A stretch of DNA of 64,000 nucleotides from Paenibacillus sp. sptzw28 (lineage in GTDB: Bacteria > Bacillota > Bacilli > Paenibacillales > Paenibacillaceae). Position numbers and translations under genes: made by a program. Below the pieces are notes generated by a model that was not told the DNA's origin, made no database searches, and saw nothing but the letters and a program-made list of their open reading frames with translations. The stretch covers positions 4,932,001 to 4,996,000 of the forward strand of contig NZ_CP080545.1 in the NCBI RefSeq assembly GCF_019550795.1, given 5' to 3'. Shown here piece by piece: positions 1 through 8,085 of this stretch. Position 1 is the stretch's first letter. Every line of letters begins with the position of its first letter.

Positions 1-342
1 ACGGCGATGGCCATTCCGCCCCAGGAGCGTGTTTTCCATCTCGTCACCGGCGAGTTTCAATCGAAGACGGCGGACGGCAAAGAAATCGAGGTTTACCGAT
101 GGGATCCGGGAACGCTTATCGTAAATGCAGGCGAGCAGGTGGAGCTGCGGATAACCGGAATAAACGGGGCGTCGCATCCATTCGTAATTGAGGGGCTCGG
201 GGTCAAGGGCGAGGTAACCAAAGGCAAAACGACATCCGTCCGCTTCTCGGCCGAAACGAAAGGCACTTACCCGATCGTCTGTCTCACACACACCACAATG
301 GACCAGGGCGGGCCTATGGTCGGCTATATCGTCGTTCAATAG
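1..342 (+). CDS. Cupredoxin-domain protein, 5' end outside the window
   Basis: Only the C-terminal part is present: the reading frame is open from base 1, so the ATG at base 7 is probably internal. The segment is a complete-looking cupredoxin fold of about 110 residues. Copper ligands of the blue-copper type are visible: a His in SHPFVIEG, and Cys, His and Met in the closing loop PIVCLTHTTMDQGGPM. Family knowledge: such domains bind copper outside the membrane and act in electron transfer, nitrosocyanin-like or cytochrome-oxidase-like roles. The missing N-terminus would tell whether a signal peptide or lipobox is present. Specific substrate or partner cannot be named. Confidence 0.75.
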   Translation, partial: TAMAIPPQERVFHLVTGEFQSKTADGKEIEVYRWDPGTLIVNAGEQVELRITGINGASHPFVIEGLGVKGEVTKGKTTSVRFSAETKGTYPIVCLTHTTMDQGGPMVGYIVVQ

Positions 343-404
343 AAGCACTGCAGTGACCGGACACAGTCCGGGCGCATATATAGGGGTGAGAGGAGTCGTT
401 TACG

Positions 405-716
405 ATGAAACCTTCACCCCCAAAACATCAAACGGGCTACCCAACCGCCCGGAAAATCAGACGCGCCTGCGAAAACGAGCTGTACCGCACTGTCAAGCGG
501 CTCGGTATTTGGGTTCCCAAAGAGCGGATGGCTCAAGCGGAAAAGCTGTATTTCGAGAAAGTAGCGCTAAATTTGCCCTGGATCCATGAGAACGGCAGCA
601 ACCGCAAGCTCCTCGCCGATTGGTGGGACGAGAACGTTAGCGGGGAAATAGCCGAACTGTGGGAAGTCGAGCCAAATAAGCTTCGGAGCGCCTTTCGGGA
701 CGCTTTCGGGGCATAA
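405..716 (+). CDS. Small conserved hypothetical protein, 103 aa
   Basis: The ATG at 405 is preceded by GAGAGGAG at a normal distance, and a strong terminator follows about 70 bases after the stop, so this looks like a real single gene. The protein is basic at the N-terminus (PTARKIRRACENELYRTVKRLG) and rich in Trp (five or more) with a WWDENVSGEIAELWEVEP stretch. There is no signal peptide and no membrane segment. I recognise no domain. It resembles short cytoplasmic proteins of unknown function seen in Paenibacillus, but I do not assign a role. Confidence 0.6.
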   Translation: MKPSPPKHQTGYPTARKIRRACENELYRTVKRLGIWVPKERMAQAEKLYFEKVALNLPWIHENGSNRKLLADWWDENVSGEIAELWEVEPNKLRSAFRDAFGA

Positions 717-788
717 GCGGGCATAATAAAATTGCCTTTCCGGGTGATCAGAAGCAGACATATGACGGATTTCCGGTATCAAACAATT

Positions 789-830
789 AACAGCAGCACT
801 GCTCCATCGGGGAGCCGTGCTGCTGTTTTC
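789..830 (+). terminator. Rho-independent terminator of the 405-716 gene
   Basis: Perfect 11-bp stem, AACAGCAGCAC at 789-799 pairing with GTGCTGCTGTT at 817-827, followed by a short T run. It lies about 70 bases after the stop codon of the small plus-strand gene. Confidence 0.8.
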
Positions 831-1182
831 GTGTATGAGGGATATGCTCGGTAGGAACCGCATAAGCGCAAAGGTTGCTGCCATCGCTGCTTGCGAACAG
901 ATGGAGCGGCTATCATACAGCTTATGCAGCGGCGTCTTTAATGGCATGGACAAACCTCATATAATATGTGCCTATTTGTCCGTGGTCAATCCTTAAAGGG
1001 GAAAACCCCATGGACCGCTTCGGAGTTTAACCGTTCCACCCGGGGCCGACTGAAGATTCAGGCCGTCCCGATTGGTTCATTGAGATTGGATGCCTTACTT
1101 AATCCCCTTCTTCTCCAAATCCTGCAGGCGCCGTTGGTACATGACTTCTCTACTTTCCCGGCACCAACATGGTTCACTGCCA
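831..1182. other. Intergenic stretch without a supported gene
   Basis: No reading frame here has a good ribosome binding site or a recognisable product. The only structure seen is an 8-bp inverted repeat GCATAAGC / GCTTATGC roughly 60 bases apart near 859-926 and a short GGGG-AAAA-CCCC hairpin near 1000. It follows a plus-strand terminator and lies downstream of the minus-strand ligase gene. Confidence 0.5.
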
Positions 1183-3297
1183 CTAGGCGGGAGCGAGCTC
1201 ATTAAGGAGCCGGCGGCTTGCGGCAGCTGCCGCTTTGGATTCCGGCGTGACGTCGAAATCGCGTCCGCCCCGTTTCGCCGCTTCGCCTTGCGATTGAAAA
1301 GCAGCGAAGAACGCCAGCGCCGTCTCGGCGGCGTAGCGGGCGTCAGCCGGTCTTTCGGCAGCTCGCATATTTTGGGCGAGCTCATTCATCGTTACGATCG
1401 CGGTGGTCTGATTGTCGCGGTCGTAATGATCGTAACGCAGCGCCAGGCGCAGGTATGCCGCGGCCTGCCCGGCGTCGCCCCGCTCGGCATAGCTGCGGCC
1501 GAGCGCCCGCAAGAGCGGCACGGACTGCGGCTCGTAGCGCAGTCCGGCGGCCAGCAGCGCCGCTCTCTCCTGCGGCGGCGCCAGCTGGGCGAGCTCGATG
1601 CGAATCCGGCTCCAATACGGATTCGCACTGAGCGCAGAGCGCAGCGAAGCCGCCTGCGCTTCGCCGGTGAGCGCGACGGCCTCCGCCCGGTGCTGCACCG
1701 CACGGTCAAACCGCCAGCCATAGGCAGCGGCAGCGGTGAATAGGGCGACGGCCGTCAATGCAACGGCGATTTGGGCCGTATACGCCCTATTGCCCCCGGT
1801 TCGCCAAAGCGGCTTCACCGCTACTTGATCGCCGCCGGGAAGCGGACCGGCGGAGTAATAAATAATCCAGCTGAACAGCAGCAGCCAATAATAACCGAAG
1901 GACATGTCGAAATCGACTGCCGCATGAATCAGCAGCAGGCCGATTGGAACAACGCCTGTCCGGTCGCGCATCCATACCCGGCGAAGAAGGAGTCCAAGAC
2001 CGATAATGAAAACGATCAAGCCGATAAGTCCGAGATTCAGCAGCATGTCCAAATAACCGCTGTGTACCTCGTTTCCGATATACGGATATGTTTGGATTCT
2101 TGTAAACAGCATCCGCCACGTATCGCCTCCCCGTCCCAGCAGCGGCGCCTCCCTAAATAACAGCCATGCATCCCGGTAGAACATCGACCTGGCGCCCGCT
2201 GTTTGAAAATGACCGCTGAGCCGCCCGTGGATAACAGACGGAAGGATCAGCGCCAAGGCCGCGATCGCGCCGGACCAGCCTCCCCATGCGGCAATTTCAA
2301 GCCGTCGTCCGGACCGGCGGGAGACAGCCGCCCGAATAACGGCAAATCCTGCGGCACCTGTTAACAGAACGGCCAGCAGCAGAACCGTTGCTGACATACC
2401 CGCCGCACCCGCAGCCCCTCCGCTCCGCAGCCCCGCCTCCAAGGCGAAACGGTAAGCCGCACCTGCGCCTATCACTGTCCAGGCTGAATAGATAAGCCAC
2501 TTGACCCGCTCAGGCCGCGTAACCAGCAGCAAACCGGCAAGCCAGCCGGCCGCAGCCGAGAGCCAAGCGCCCCGCGACTCCGTCAGCAGAAGCGTAAGCG
2601 CGGCCGGTATGACCAGCACCGCCGCGGATATAAACGCAGCACGCGATCCGGCACGGGCAAGCAGCAGCCACTGCCAAATCAAATAAGCTCCAGCGACCGT
2701 CCCGAGCAGGTTCGGATATTGCATAAATCCGGCAAGCCGGGCGCCGACGGAGGATAATTGATTATCACCCGTGAACATGATCATTTCTGGAAACGAAATC
2801 CACCCCATCCACCCCGCCAAGGCTCCTCCGATAACGAAAAGGCCTGCCGCCTGCAGCGCCGCCCCCAATAAGAAGGGATGGCGTCCGGATCCGAACCACA
2901 TATACCCGGTCATAAGGAAGGCGGCATATGCCGACCATCTTATTGCTTGTTCGATAGTGCCCAGCACGGAAGCGGGCTCATTCAACAAAGATAACCCGTA
3001 AAGCAGCGAAATAGCGACCGGGCCGTAGGCTTCTGCCGGAACGGATGACCAGCCTGGGAGAACGGAAGCACGCGCTGAACTGCCTGGCGATAATCCAAGA
3101 GTCGGGCTTTTCGTCTGCCGCCGAATCCGGATGCGTCCTGCCGTCTCTGCGGCAACCGCCCATCCAACCGCAACTGACATCATGACCCATTCCCACTTAT
3201 AGAAATTCACATCAAAAAACATACCGTATCTGTAAGCCGAATGGGCAAGCATGAACGCGAATAACAATGAAGCGATAGCCACAACTATTGCCGGCAT
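1183..3297 (-). CDS. O-antigen ligase-like polytopic membrane protein with C-terminal TPR
   Basis: A 704-aa integral membrane protein. The N-terminal two thirds carries about a dozen hydrophobic segments. A Wzy_C-type region follows: RGAWLSAAAGWLAGL, then the long extracytoplasmic loop with GHFQTAGARSMFYRDAWLLF, LLGRGGDTW and VHSGYLDMLLNLGLIGLI. The last 180 residues are Ala-rich and helical with a TPR-like repeat (AALLAAGLRYEPQSVPLLRALGRSYAERGDAGQAAAYLRLALRYDHYD broken over two helices). Family role: ligation or polymerisation of surface glycans at the outer face of the membrane. The start has a good AGAAGGGG site eight bases ahead. It stands alone downstream of the c-di-GMP block, so regulation of a surface polysaccharide by c-di-GMP is possible but only inferred. 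Confidence 0.75.
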   Translation of the reverse strand: MPAIVVAIASLLFAFMLAHSAYRYGMFFDVNFYKWEWVMMSVAVGWAVAAETAGRIRIRRQTKSPTLGLSPGSSARASVLPGWSSVPAEAYGPVAISLLYGLSLLNEPASVLGTIEQAIRWSAYAAFLMTGYMWFGSGRHPFLLGAALQAAGLFVIGGALAGWMGWISFPEMIMFTGDNQLSSVGARLAGFMQYPNLLGTVAGAYLIWQWLLLARAGSRAAFISAAVLVIPAALTLLLTESRGAWLSAAAGWLAGLLLVTRPERVKWLIYSAWTVIGAGAAYRFALEAGLRSGGAAGAAGMSATVLLLAVLLTGAAGFAVIRAAVSRRSGRRLEIAAWGGWSGAIAALALILPSVIHGRLSGHFQTAGARSMFYRDAWLLFREAPLLGRGGDTWRMLFTRIQTYPYIGNEVHSGYLDMLLNLGLIGLIVFIIGLGLLLRRVWMRDRTGVVPIGLLLIHAAVDFDMSFGYYWLLLFSWIIYYSAGPLPGGDQVAVKPLWRTGGNRAYTAQIAVALTAVALFTAAAAYGWRFDRAVQHRAEAVALTGEAQAASLRSALSANPYWSRIRIELAQLAPPQERAALLAAGLRYEPQSVPLLRALGRSYAERGDAGQAAAYLRLALRYDHYDRDNQTTAIVTMNELAQNMRAAERPADARYAAETALAFFAAFQSQGEAAKRGGRDFDVTPESKAAAAASRRLLNELAPA

Positions 3298-3401
3298 CTG
3301 ATATCCCCTTCTACGGCGATGTGAAATATCCCAGATTCTACCTTCTTATTACCGATTGTATCATAAGGAAACGTGAATCGATAACCAAAGATTAAACAGA
3401 G

Positions 3402-3437
3402 ACAGGCGCCCGGGTACGATGACCTTCGGGCGCCTGT
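3402..3437 (-). terminator. Hairpin terminator downstream of the PilZ gene
   Basis: Perfect 11-bp GC-rich stem, ACAGGCGCCCG at 3402-3412 with CGGGCGCCTGT at 3427-3437 and a 14-base loop. It lies 47 bases after the PilZ stop codon on the minus strand. The T-rich tail is weak, so efficiency is uncertain. Confidence 0.6.
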
Positions 3438-3483
3438 ATATTAATCGAATCATTCCGAAGCATTTCGAAAATCGGTTGAAATG

Positions 3484-4200
3484 CTAACTGCGCTCTTTCC
3501 CTGGTTTCTCCTCTTTCCTGCGATAGTAGGAGGCTACCTGTTCACGCAGTATAAACGCTCTCAGCGCCCGCTGCCGGTGAGCGTCCAGTTCGCAGAAGCG
3601 GGCTCCATAAAACGATTGCCCCCCGTCGAATTCGCTGCGCATGATTTCGAGCGAGCAATGAAATTCCGAGCCGAGCATTATTGTTGCCTCGACGACTTCG
3701 CTGACAAGTATTTTCGGTCCTTCGGAAACGATAAATCCGATACCGGAGCAGCTGATATTTCTTGCATATAAACTGATCGATTCGGTAAATTCAAACGTCT
3801 CCGGCCCGTCTTTAAGCTCTCTTGTTTCAGAAATGGTTCGCTTCAACGTTCCGTTATGCCCGATCTCCAAGCGAGGTGCTTCGCGTTTCTCTTCGAGCCC
3901 GACAAGTGCCCGCGACGGAAAAAGAACGGCGATGGAGCCTTCAGCCCTGCCGATGACAGTCGATTGCAGCCGGTGAATACCTACCGGTGAATAGATTGTC
4001 AAGTCGACTGGGTTACCCAGATCGAACGACTTGAACTCCGTCATCTCGATCTCCATCATTTCACCTTCGATATGAGACAGAACCCCGGTTGAAACATAGC
4101 CGTCTTTCTCGACGACCGTCCGACTGAGTATAAGCGCCTTCTCGGTGAAGGTGGCCTTCTCTACCCCGTATCTCTGCTTATTCCGCGCATTCAGTATCAC
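3484..4200 (-). CDS. PilZ-domain c-di-GMP receptor, YcgR/YpfB type
   Basis: I place the start at GTG 4200 because a TTAGGAGGT site sits six bases ahead. The longer open frame upstream only translates repeat DNA. The 238-aa product has an N-terminal YcgR-like domain (about 1-100, VEKATFTEKALILSRTVVEKDGY) and a C-terminal PilZ domain: the linker K-R-E-A-P-R-L-E matches the Arg-containing N-terminal switch and NISCSGIGF matches the D/N-x-S-x-x-G motif that contacts c-di-GMP. In Firmicutes this family brakes the flagellar motor or controls exopolysaccharide. The gene lies downstream of two GGDEF genes and an HD-GYP gene and directly under a c-di-GMP-I riboswitch, so both its expression and activity should follow c-di-GMP. 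Confidence 0.85.
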   Translation of the reverse strand: MILNARNKQRYGVEKATFTEKALILSRTVVEKDGYVSTGVLSHIEGEMMEIEMTEFKSFDLGNPVDLTIYSPVGIHRLQSTVIGRAEGSIAVLFPSRALVGLEEKREAPRLEIGHNGTLKRTISETRELKDGPETFEFTESISLYARNISCSGIGFIVSEGPKILVSEVVEATIMLGSEFHCSLEIMRSEFDGGQSFYGARFCELDAHRQRALRAFILREQVASYYRRKEEKPGKERS

Positions 4201-4213
4201 TTCGGGACCTCCT

Positions 4214-4277
4214 AAGCGTTTTGCGTGGCAAAACGCAGCTTCGTAAGCATACACTTGGGGTTTTGCGTGGGCAAAAC
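4214..4277 (-). repeat. Two copies of a 42-bp hairpin repeat in the PilZ leader
   Basis: On the minus strand each copy has a stem GTTTTGC / GCAAAAC with a 3-4 base loop, followed by GCTTACGAAGC-like sequence. Hairpin arms lie at 4218-4224 / 4228-4234 and 4260-4266 / 4271-4277. The repeat runs directly into the Shine-Dalgarno sequence. The same unit occurs five times at 19412-19605, again ending at a Shine-Dalgarno sequence. Confidence 0.85.
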
Positions 4278-4303
4278 GCAGCTTCGTAAAGCTGTTTTTT
4301 AAA

Positions 4304-4336
4304 ATAAAAAAAGCTGCTTCCACGGAGCCGCTTTTG
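4304..4336 (-). terminator. Terminator serving as expression platform of the c-di-GMP riboswitch
   Basis: On the minus strand AAAAGC (4330-4335) pairs with GCTTTT (4309-4314), with further pairing of GCT/AGC inside, followed by a TTTTTTTATTTT tail. It lies between the riboswitch aptamer and the PilZ start, the usual place for a transcription-controlling hairpin. It could also simply end the HD-GYP transcript. Confidence 0.65.
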
Positions 4337-4359
4337 TCACCCAGAATGGGCGGGTCATT

Positions 4360-4445
4360 TCGGCAGCCAGGCTATCATTCGTTCAAAATTGAACCTTAGA
4401 CCCTTTAGCTTTGCGTCCTTGCCTTTCAGCAAGTTTGCTATTGTC
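4360..4445 (-). promoter_or_regulatory. c-di-GMP-I (GEMM-I) riboswitch
   Basis: The minus strand shows the conserved GEMM-I core in order: AGCAAAC, the GAAAGG of the first stem tip, GGACGCAAAGC, GGGTCTAAGG, a GTTCAA/TTGAAC stem, then ATGATAGCCTGGCTGCCGA closing P1. The first stem is TTGC / GCAA around the GAAA loop. This matches the class-I aptamer that binds cyclic di-GMP. It lies in the leader of the PilZ gene, after the HD-GYP gene, and is followed by a terminator hairpin. Whether ligand turns expression on or off cannot be told from sequence alone. Confidence 0.9.
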
Positions 4446-4469
4446 GATGTATGCAGTTGTGGAGTTTAC

Positions 4470-5552
4470 CTACATTTCTTTAATAATCATCAGGCAGTTC
4501 TGGTCCTTGAGATCAATCTCGTACGGGGCTGGCGGCGGACTTCCGTCAGCTTCACGAAGCACCCTTACCTTTGGCCGATGAAGCGCAAGCGGATTGTTCA
4601 GTGCCACGACGGCAATCTGGCCTGAGCTGAGAAGTACTGTCGTTGCAACCGGGTAGATCGATATATGCTTGCAAAATGTCCGGATCAGCTCGAGATCAAA
4701 AAATGTGTTTCCTGCCGCAAACAAATATTCGATCGCTTCTGTCGGCGTGTATCGTCGTCTATGGGGACGGGGTGAAGTTAGTGCGTCGTATACATCGGCC
4801 AGCGAGATGATTTGCGCATATTCATGAATGGCATCCTTACTCAGCTTTCGCGGATATCCAGAGCCGTCATACCGCTCATGATGCTGCAAGGCGCAGTGCG
4901 CGGACAGAAGAGATATATCATGCTGAGCCCTGAGAATATTGAATCCTTCCTCCGTATGCTTCTCCATCGTGGCCCGTTCTGCAGCGGTAAGTGGCGATAT
5001 TTTATTTATCAGCTCTTTGGGCAATCGCGTCATACCAATATCGAACAGCAGCGCACCCATTCCCAGTTCTTCCATCTGAGTCCGGTTATACCCTTTGGCA
5101 AGTCCCATAATACCGGCCAATATAGCCACATTTACCGAATGCTGGAACAAATAACCGTCGGCAACTTGAATGTTGGTCAGGCTTACCAGAACGTCTTCCC
5201 TGGCGATTAGGTCCTGCATGATATCACCGAAAACATGCCGGAAAGTTCTTCCCATCTCGGGAGCAATGGCTCTGCCCTTAGCGGCCGGCTGTTCCATTAG
5301 AGTATTCATCGTTTTGAATACCGCAGCTGTGGCAAGCTTACACGTATCGTCGCGAATAGCCGACGTCGGTTCGATATCCTCCGTCATGGGATCATCGAGA
5401 TACAGCATATCGATTCCGAGCGATTTAAGGCGCTTGATGAACCGTTCATTAAGCTCCACGCCGGCTCCGAGCAGTATATTTCCGTTTTCCTGCAAGATAG
5501 GGCTAGCCAATTTGTCTCCCGGCCTTGCGGAAAGGATATTTAATTTTCGCAT
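4470..5552 (-). CDS. HD-GYP domain protein with altered HD pair
   Basis: A 360-aa cytoplasmic protein. Residues 1-60 form a short N-terminal domain common in Firmicute HD-GYP proteins. The HD-GYP domain covers about 125-310. Seen motifs: H138 in QHSVNVA, H199 in EKHTEEG, HHERYDGSGYP at 224-234, and D in SLADVYDALTS. The HD pair itself reads F170-D171 (LLFDIGM) where the family has HD, so one metal ligand is missing. Active HD-GYP enzymes hydrolyse c-di-GMP to pGpG or GMP; this one may be weakened or act as a binding protein. A GGCGGGAG site precedes the ATG. It is 34 bases downstream of a GGDEF gene in the same direction, so one operon is likely. Confidence 0.85.
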   Translation of the reverse strand: MRKLNILSARPGDKLASPILQENGNILLGAGVELNERFIKRLKSLGIDMLYLDDPMTEDIEPTSAIRDDTCKLATAAVFKTMNTLMEQPAAKGRAIAPEMGRTFRHVFGDIMQDLIAREDVLVSLTNIQVADGYLFQHSVNVAILAGIMGLAKGYNRTQMEELGMGALLFDIGMTRLPKELINKISPLTAAERATMEKHTEEGFNILRAQHDISLLSAHCALQHHERYDGSGYPRKLSKDAIHEYAQIISLADVYDALTSPRPHRRRYTPTEAIEYLFAAGNTFFDLELIRTFCKHISIYPVATTVLLSSGQIAVVALNNPLALHRPKVRVLREADGSPPPAPYEIDLKDQNCLMIIKEM

Positions 5553-5586
5553 CTGCAGCTCCCGCCTTTAGTGGCTTGCTCTCTAT

Positions 5587-6276
5587 TTATTGCGCCTGCA
5601 TCATCCCAGGTTCGGCATGCTTCATTTTCCGTGATTTTTTGTCCGCGTACATCCGTTTATCCGCCGTATGAGCAAGCTCGCTTAACTGATTGCCCTGCTC
5701 CGGAAAGGATGCGCTTCCAACAGATACCGAAAGGCCAAATCCGGTAATGACCGAAAGCCTAAGAAGCTTTTCCTGCAGCTGCTGCAGTAATTTCTCAAGC
5801 AATCTGTCGTCCGCATAAGGACAAATCATGATGAATTCGTCGCCGCCCCATCTACCCGAAATCTCCCCCCGCTGGGCACAGATTTGGAGCGTTTCGGAAA
5901 CAAGCCTAAGCGCCTGATCCCCTTGCTCGTGACCAAACCGGTCATTGACCTCTTTGAAATCGTTTACGTCCAAGATCAGCACCGTTAATTTCTTGCGTTT
6001 GCGCTGCGCCTGATTAACAAGCTTAGGGAAGTTTGCCTCTATGAAGCCGCGATTGTACAGACCCGTCATACAGTCGATGGTTGAGTTTGACTTAAGCAAA
6101 TCGTATTTGCGCCCCAGCAGCCACGCAATCGGAAGGGCGGCGGCGGCATAAACACCGGCGAAGGCATAAGATGCAGCCATGGCGGAGGTATCTTTCATCC
6201 AATAACCGAGTCCGGCCATATACGTAATGGTCCCGATTGTAACCGCTGCTGCAGTAATACGTCCCGCGAAATACAT
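5587..6276 (-). CDS. Membrane-anchored GGDEF diguanylate cyclase
   Basis: I set the start at ATG 6276, which follows GGGGGGAG and gives a 229-aa protein; the longer open frame overlaps the upstream gene without a ribosome site. Two membrane segments occupy about residues 3-65, then a GGDEF domain. The active-site motif is intact, GRWGGDEF with GGDEF at 144-148, so synthesis of c-di-GMP from two GTP is expected. The allosteric RxxD I-site is absent at the usual position (Q-R-G-E instead). It starts 13 bases after the stop of the upstream GGDEF gene, so the pair is cotranscribed and may form a regulated set. Confidence 0.85.
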   Translation of the reverse strand: MYFAGRITAAAVTIGTITYMAGLGYWMKDTSAMAASYAFAGVYAAAALPIAWLLGRKYDLLKSNSTIDCMTGLYNRGFIEANFPKLVNQAQRKRKKLTVLILDVNDFKEVNDRFGHEQGDQALRLVSETLQICAQRGEISGRWGGDEFIMICPYADDRLLEKLLQQLQEKLLRLSVITGFGLSVSVGSASFPEQGNQLSELAHTADKRMYADKKSRKMKHAEPGMMQAQ

Positions 6277-6289
6277 ACCGCTCCCCCCA

Positions 6290-7960
6290 TCAACTGACAT
6301 TGACAATCCGGTTGCGTCCGCCCCTCTTGGCTTCATAAAGGGCTGCGTCCGCTTTCGCAAACAATTCGCGCAAATATATTTTCGCGTCATCGACCTCCTC
6401 GGCATGCTGCGCTTCGACAGCGAGGACGCCGATACTGATTGTGATCGAGACACTGTTTTTTTCCTTGCCGGCCGCTATTTCATTGTCTTCCACCGCCACA
6501 CGGATCCGCTGCGCCAAGACTTCAGCTTGATCGCGGTTAGTATGAGGCAAATAAACGGCAAACTCTTCACCGCCGTACCTTGCCAGTATATCCGTTCGCC
6601 TTAAGGCTCCCCGGACGATCTCGGCTGTTCGGCGTATCACTTCATCACCGACCAGATGGCCGTAAGTATCATTGACCGTTTTGAACAAATCGATATCGAA
6701 TAAAAAAATAGCGAACGGTATACGGTAACGCAAATTCGTCATCACTTCATGTTCAAGCTGCAGCATCAAATATCTGCGGTTGAAACAACCGGTCAAGCTA
6801 TCGGTGACAGCCATCTGCTCAAGCTTCTGATTCGCTTGAAACAACTCATCCTGCATATAGAGCAGAGCACGGTTTCTTTCTTGAAGCGCTTCATACTGAG
6901 CGTAGGATTCCTCGATCAGTCTCCTGAGCTCGGTATCGTCCTGAAACGTAATAACTCTTCCCATCATTTTTTGCTGGATCATAATCGGGGCGACATGCAT
7001 CGATAAATAGACGAAACTGTCGTCCGGCTGCCGGACCGCGATGTCGGCTTGAATCCTTCTCTCGGGATGAAGACGATAGGTTTGCAGGAATTCTTCTTCA
7101 AGATCGCTAAGCGCACAGGCTTCAAGAAGCGCTTCCATATCGAACAGATGTCCAAGTGCAATACGGAGCTCGGGATTTACCGCCCGGTTCATTTCGATAA
7201 CGTAATCCTGCTCGTCCATCACGATTACGCCGGCCGACATCGTATCGGCGACATCCTGCTGGGCGATTTTAATAATATCGAACATACGGTGTTTGCGAAT
7301 GGAAAATACGAAGTACAAATTCGATATTACAATGCCTGTAGATGTCAGCCCCGGAATGACCGGCAGCCACTTGTCAAATACGACATTGAGGAGAAGGTCC
7401 AGCGTAGCAAAGCCTACGATGACAAAGATCCCGGTTAACGCATTGGCGATCTGCGGCCGATCCTGTACCTGCGATTCCGAACAATACGCCCGCCACAGCA
7501 AACGCGTCGAGTAAACATAATACGAAAGCAGAACAAGGATCAAAACCCAAAAAATCGGACCGTAAACTCGCTGCTCATAGTGATTGTCGACCGCTGACAT
7601 AAAGAGATGTTCCGGGTTCCACAAAATGCCGATCAATACAAGCATCGACGGAAGAAGCGCGTAAACGATTGATTTTCGGCCAGGCACGTATGCGCGATTG
7701 GTTAAAAATTTAGTAAATAGCAGCCATCCGAATCCGAGCATGGACATGCCGATAAACGAAATGTTGACATAAACGAGCTGTAAATTAGGGTTGTCGGTCG
7801 TATGGACTGCGACTTGGCCAAACGGCCAGAGCATCATAAAGAAGTGAAAAAGCAAATAGACTTTATGGATCTGTGTTATAACGTTCGTCGCAAAAACATA
7901 AACGAAAACCATAAATAGAATGAGAAATAAAAGTAGGTCAAGCCATGTCATCAGTCCCAA
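6290..7960 (-). CDS. 7TM-PAS-GGDEF sensory diguanylate cyclase
   Basis: A 556-aa membrane sensor. Seven to eight hydrophobic segments fill residues 1-220 and resemble the N-terminal 7TM region of histidine kinases. A PAS domain follows (DTMSAGVIVMDEQDYVIEMN onward, about 235-340), then a short coiled coil (EALQERNRALLYMQDELF) and a GGDEF domain. The catalytic motif is ARYGGEEF (GGEEF at 463-467) and the I-site RRTD lies five residues ahead, so product inhibition is likely. The track frame starts at TTG 7960; ATG 7951 is an equally possible start and neither has a strong ribosome site. It heads the c-di-GMP block and carries a good candidate promoter at 8021-8050. Confidence 0.88.
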   Translation of the reverse strand: MGLMTWLDLLLFLILFMVFVYVFATNVITQIHKVYLLFHFFMMLWPFGQVAVHTTDNPNLQLVYVNISFIGMSMLGFGWLLFTKFLTNRAYVPGRKSIVYALLPSMLVLIGILWNPEHLFMSAVDNHYEQRVYGPIFWVLILVLLSYYVYSTRLLWRAYCSESQVQDRPQIANALTGIFVIVGFATLDLLLNVVFDKWLPVIPGLTSTGIVISNLYFVFSIRKHRMFDIIKIAQQDVADTMSAGVIVMDEQDYVIEMNRAVNPELRIALGHLFDMEALLEACALSDLEEEFLQTYRLHPERRIQADIAVRQPDDSFVYLSMHVAPIMIQQKMMGRVITFQDDTELRRLIEESYAQYEALQERNRALLYMQDELFQANQKLEQMAVTDSLTGCFNRRYLMLQLEHEVMTNLRYRIPFAIFLFDIDLFKTVNDTYGHLVGDEVIRRTAEIVRGALRRTDILARYGGEEFAVYLPHTNRDQAEVLAQRIRVAVEDNEIAAGKEKNSVSITISIGVLAVEAQHAEEVDDAKIYLRELFAKADAALYEAKRGGRNRIVNVS

Positions 7961-8020
7961 TATGATTCACCCAATCAAGAGTTAATATGTAAAACGACCT
8001 GGGACCAGCCACACTCTCCC

Positions 8021-8050
8021 ATTCTATCACAATCCGCATTTATTCGACAA
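8021..8050 (-). promoter_or_regulatory. Candidate promoter of the c-di-GMP operon with overlapping palindrome
   Basis: On the minus strand TTGTCG (8045-8050) and TAGAAT (8021-8026) are separated by 18 bases. A palindrome ACAATG-GA-CATTGT overlaps the -35 side and could be an operator. The start site would fall about 60 bases before the GGDEF gene. Confidence 0.45.
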
Positions 8051-8085
8051 TGTCCATTGTTGTCTTATTTAAGATAAGCACGCCG

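Noticed and set aside
1095..1385. Minus-strand frame overlapping the 3' end of the ligase gene and ending in a Lys-rich helix
   Set aside because: No ribosome site, and most of it is the shadow of the ligase gene's Ala/Arg-rich end.
4201..4323. N-terminal extension of the PilZ frame
   Set aside because: It translates the hairpin repeat and the terminator; the GTG with a perfect Shine-Dalgarno sequence at 4200 is the better start.
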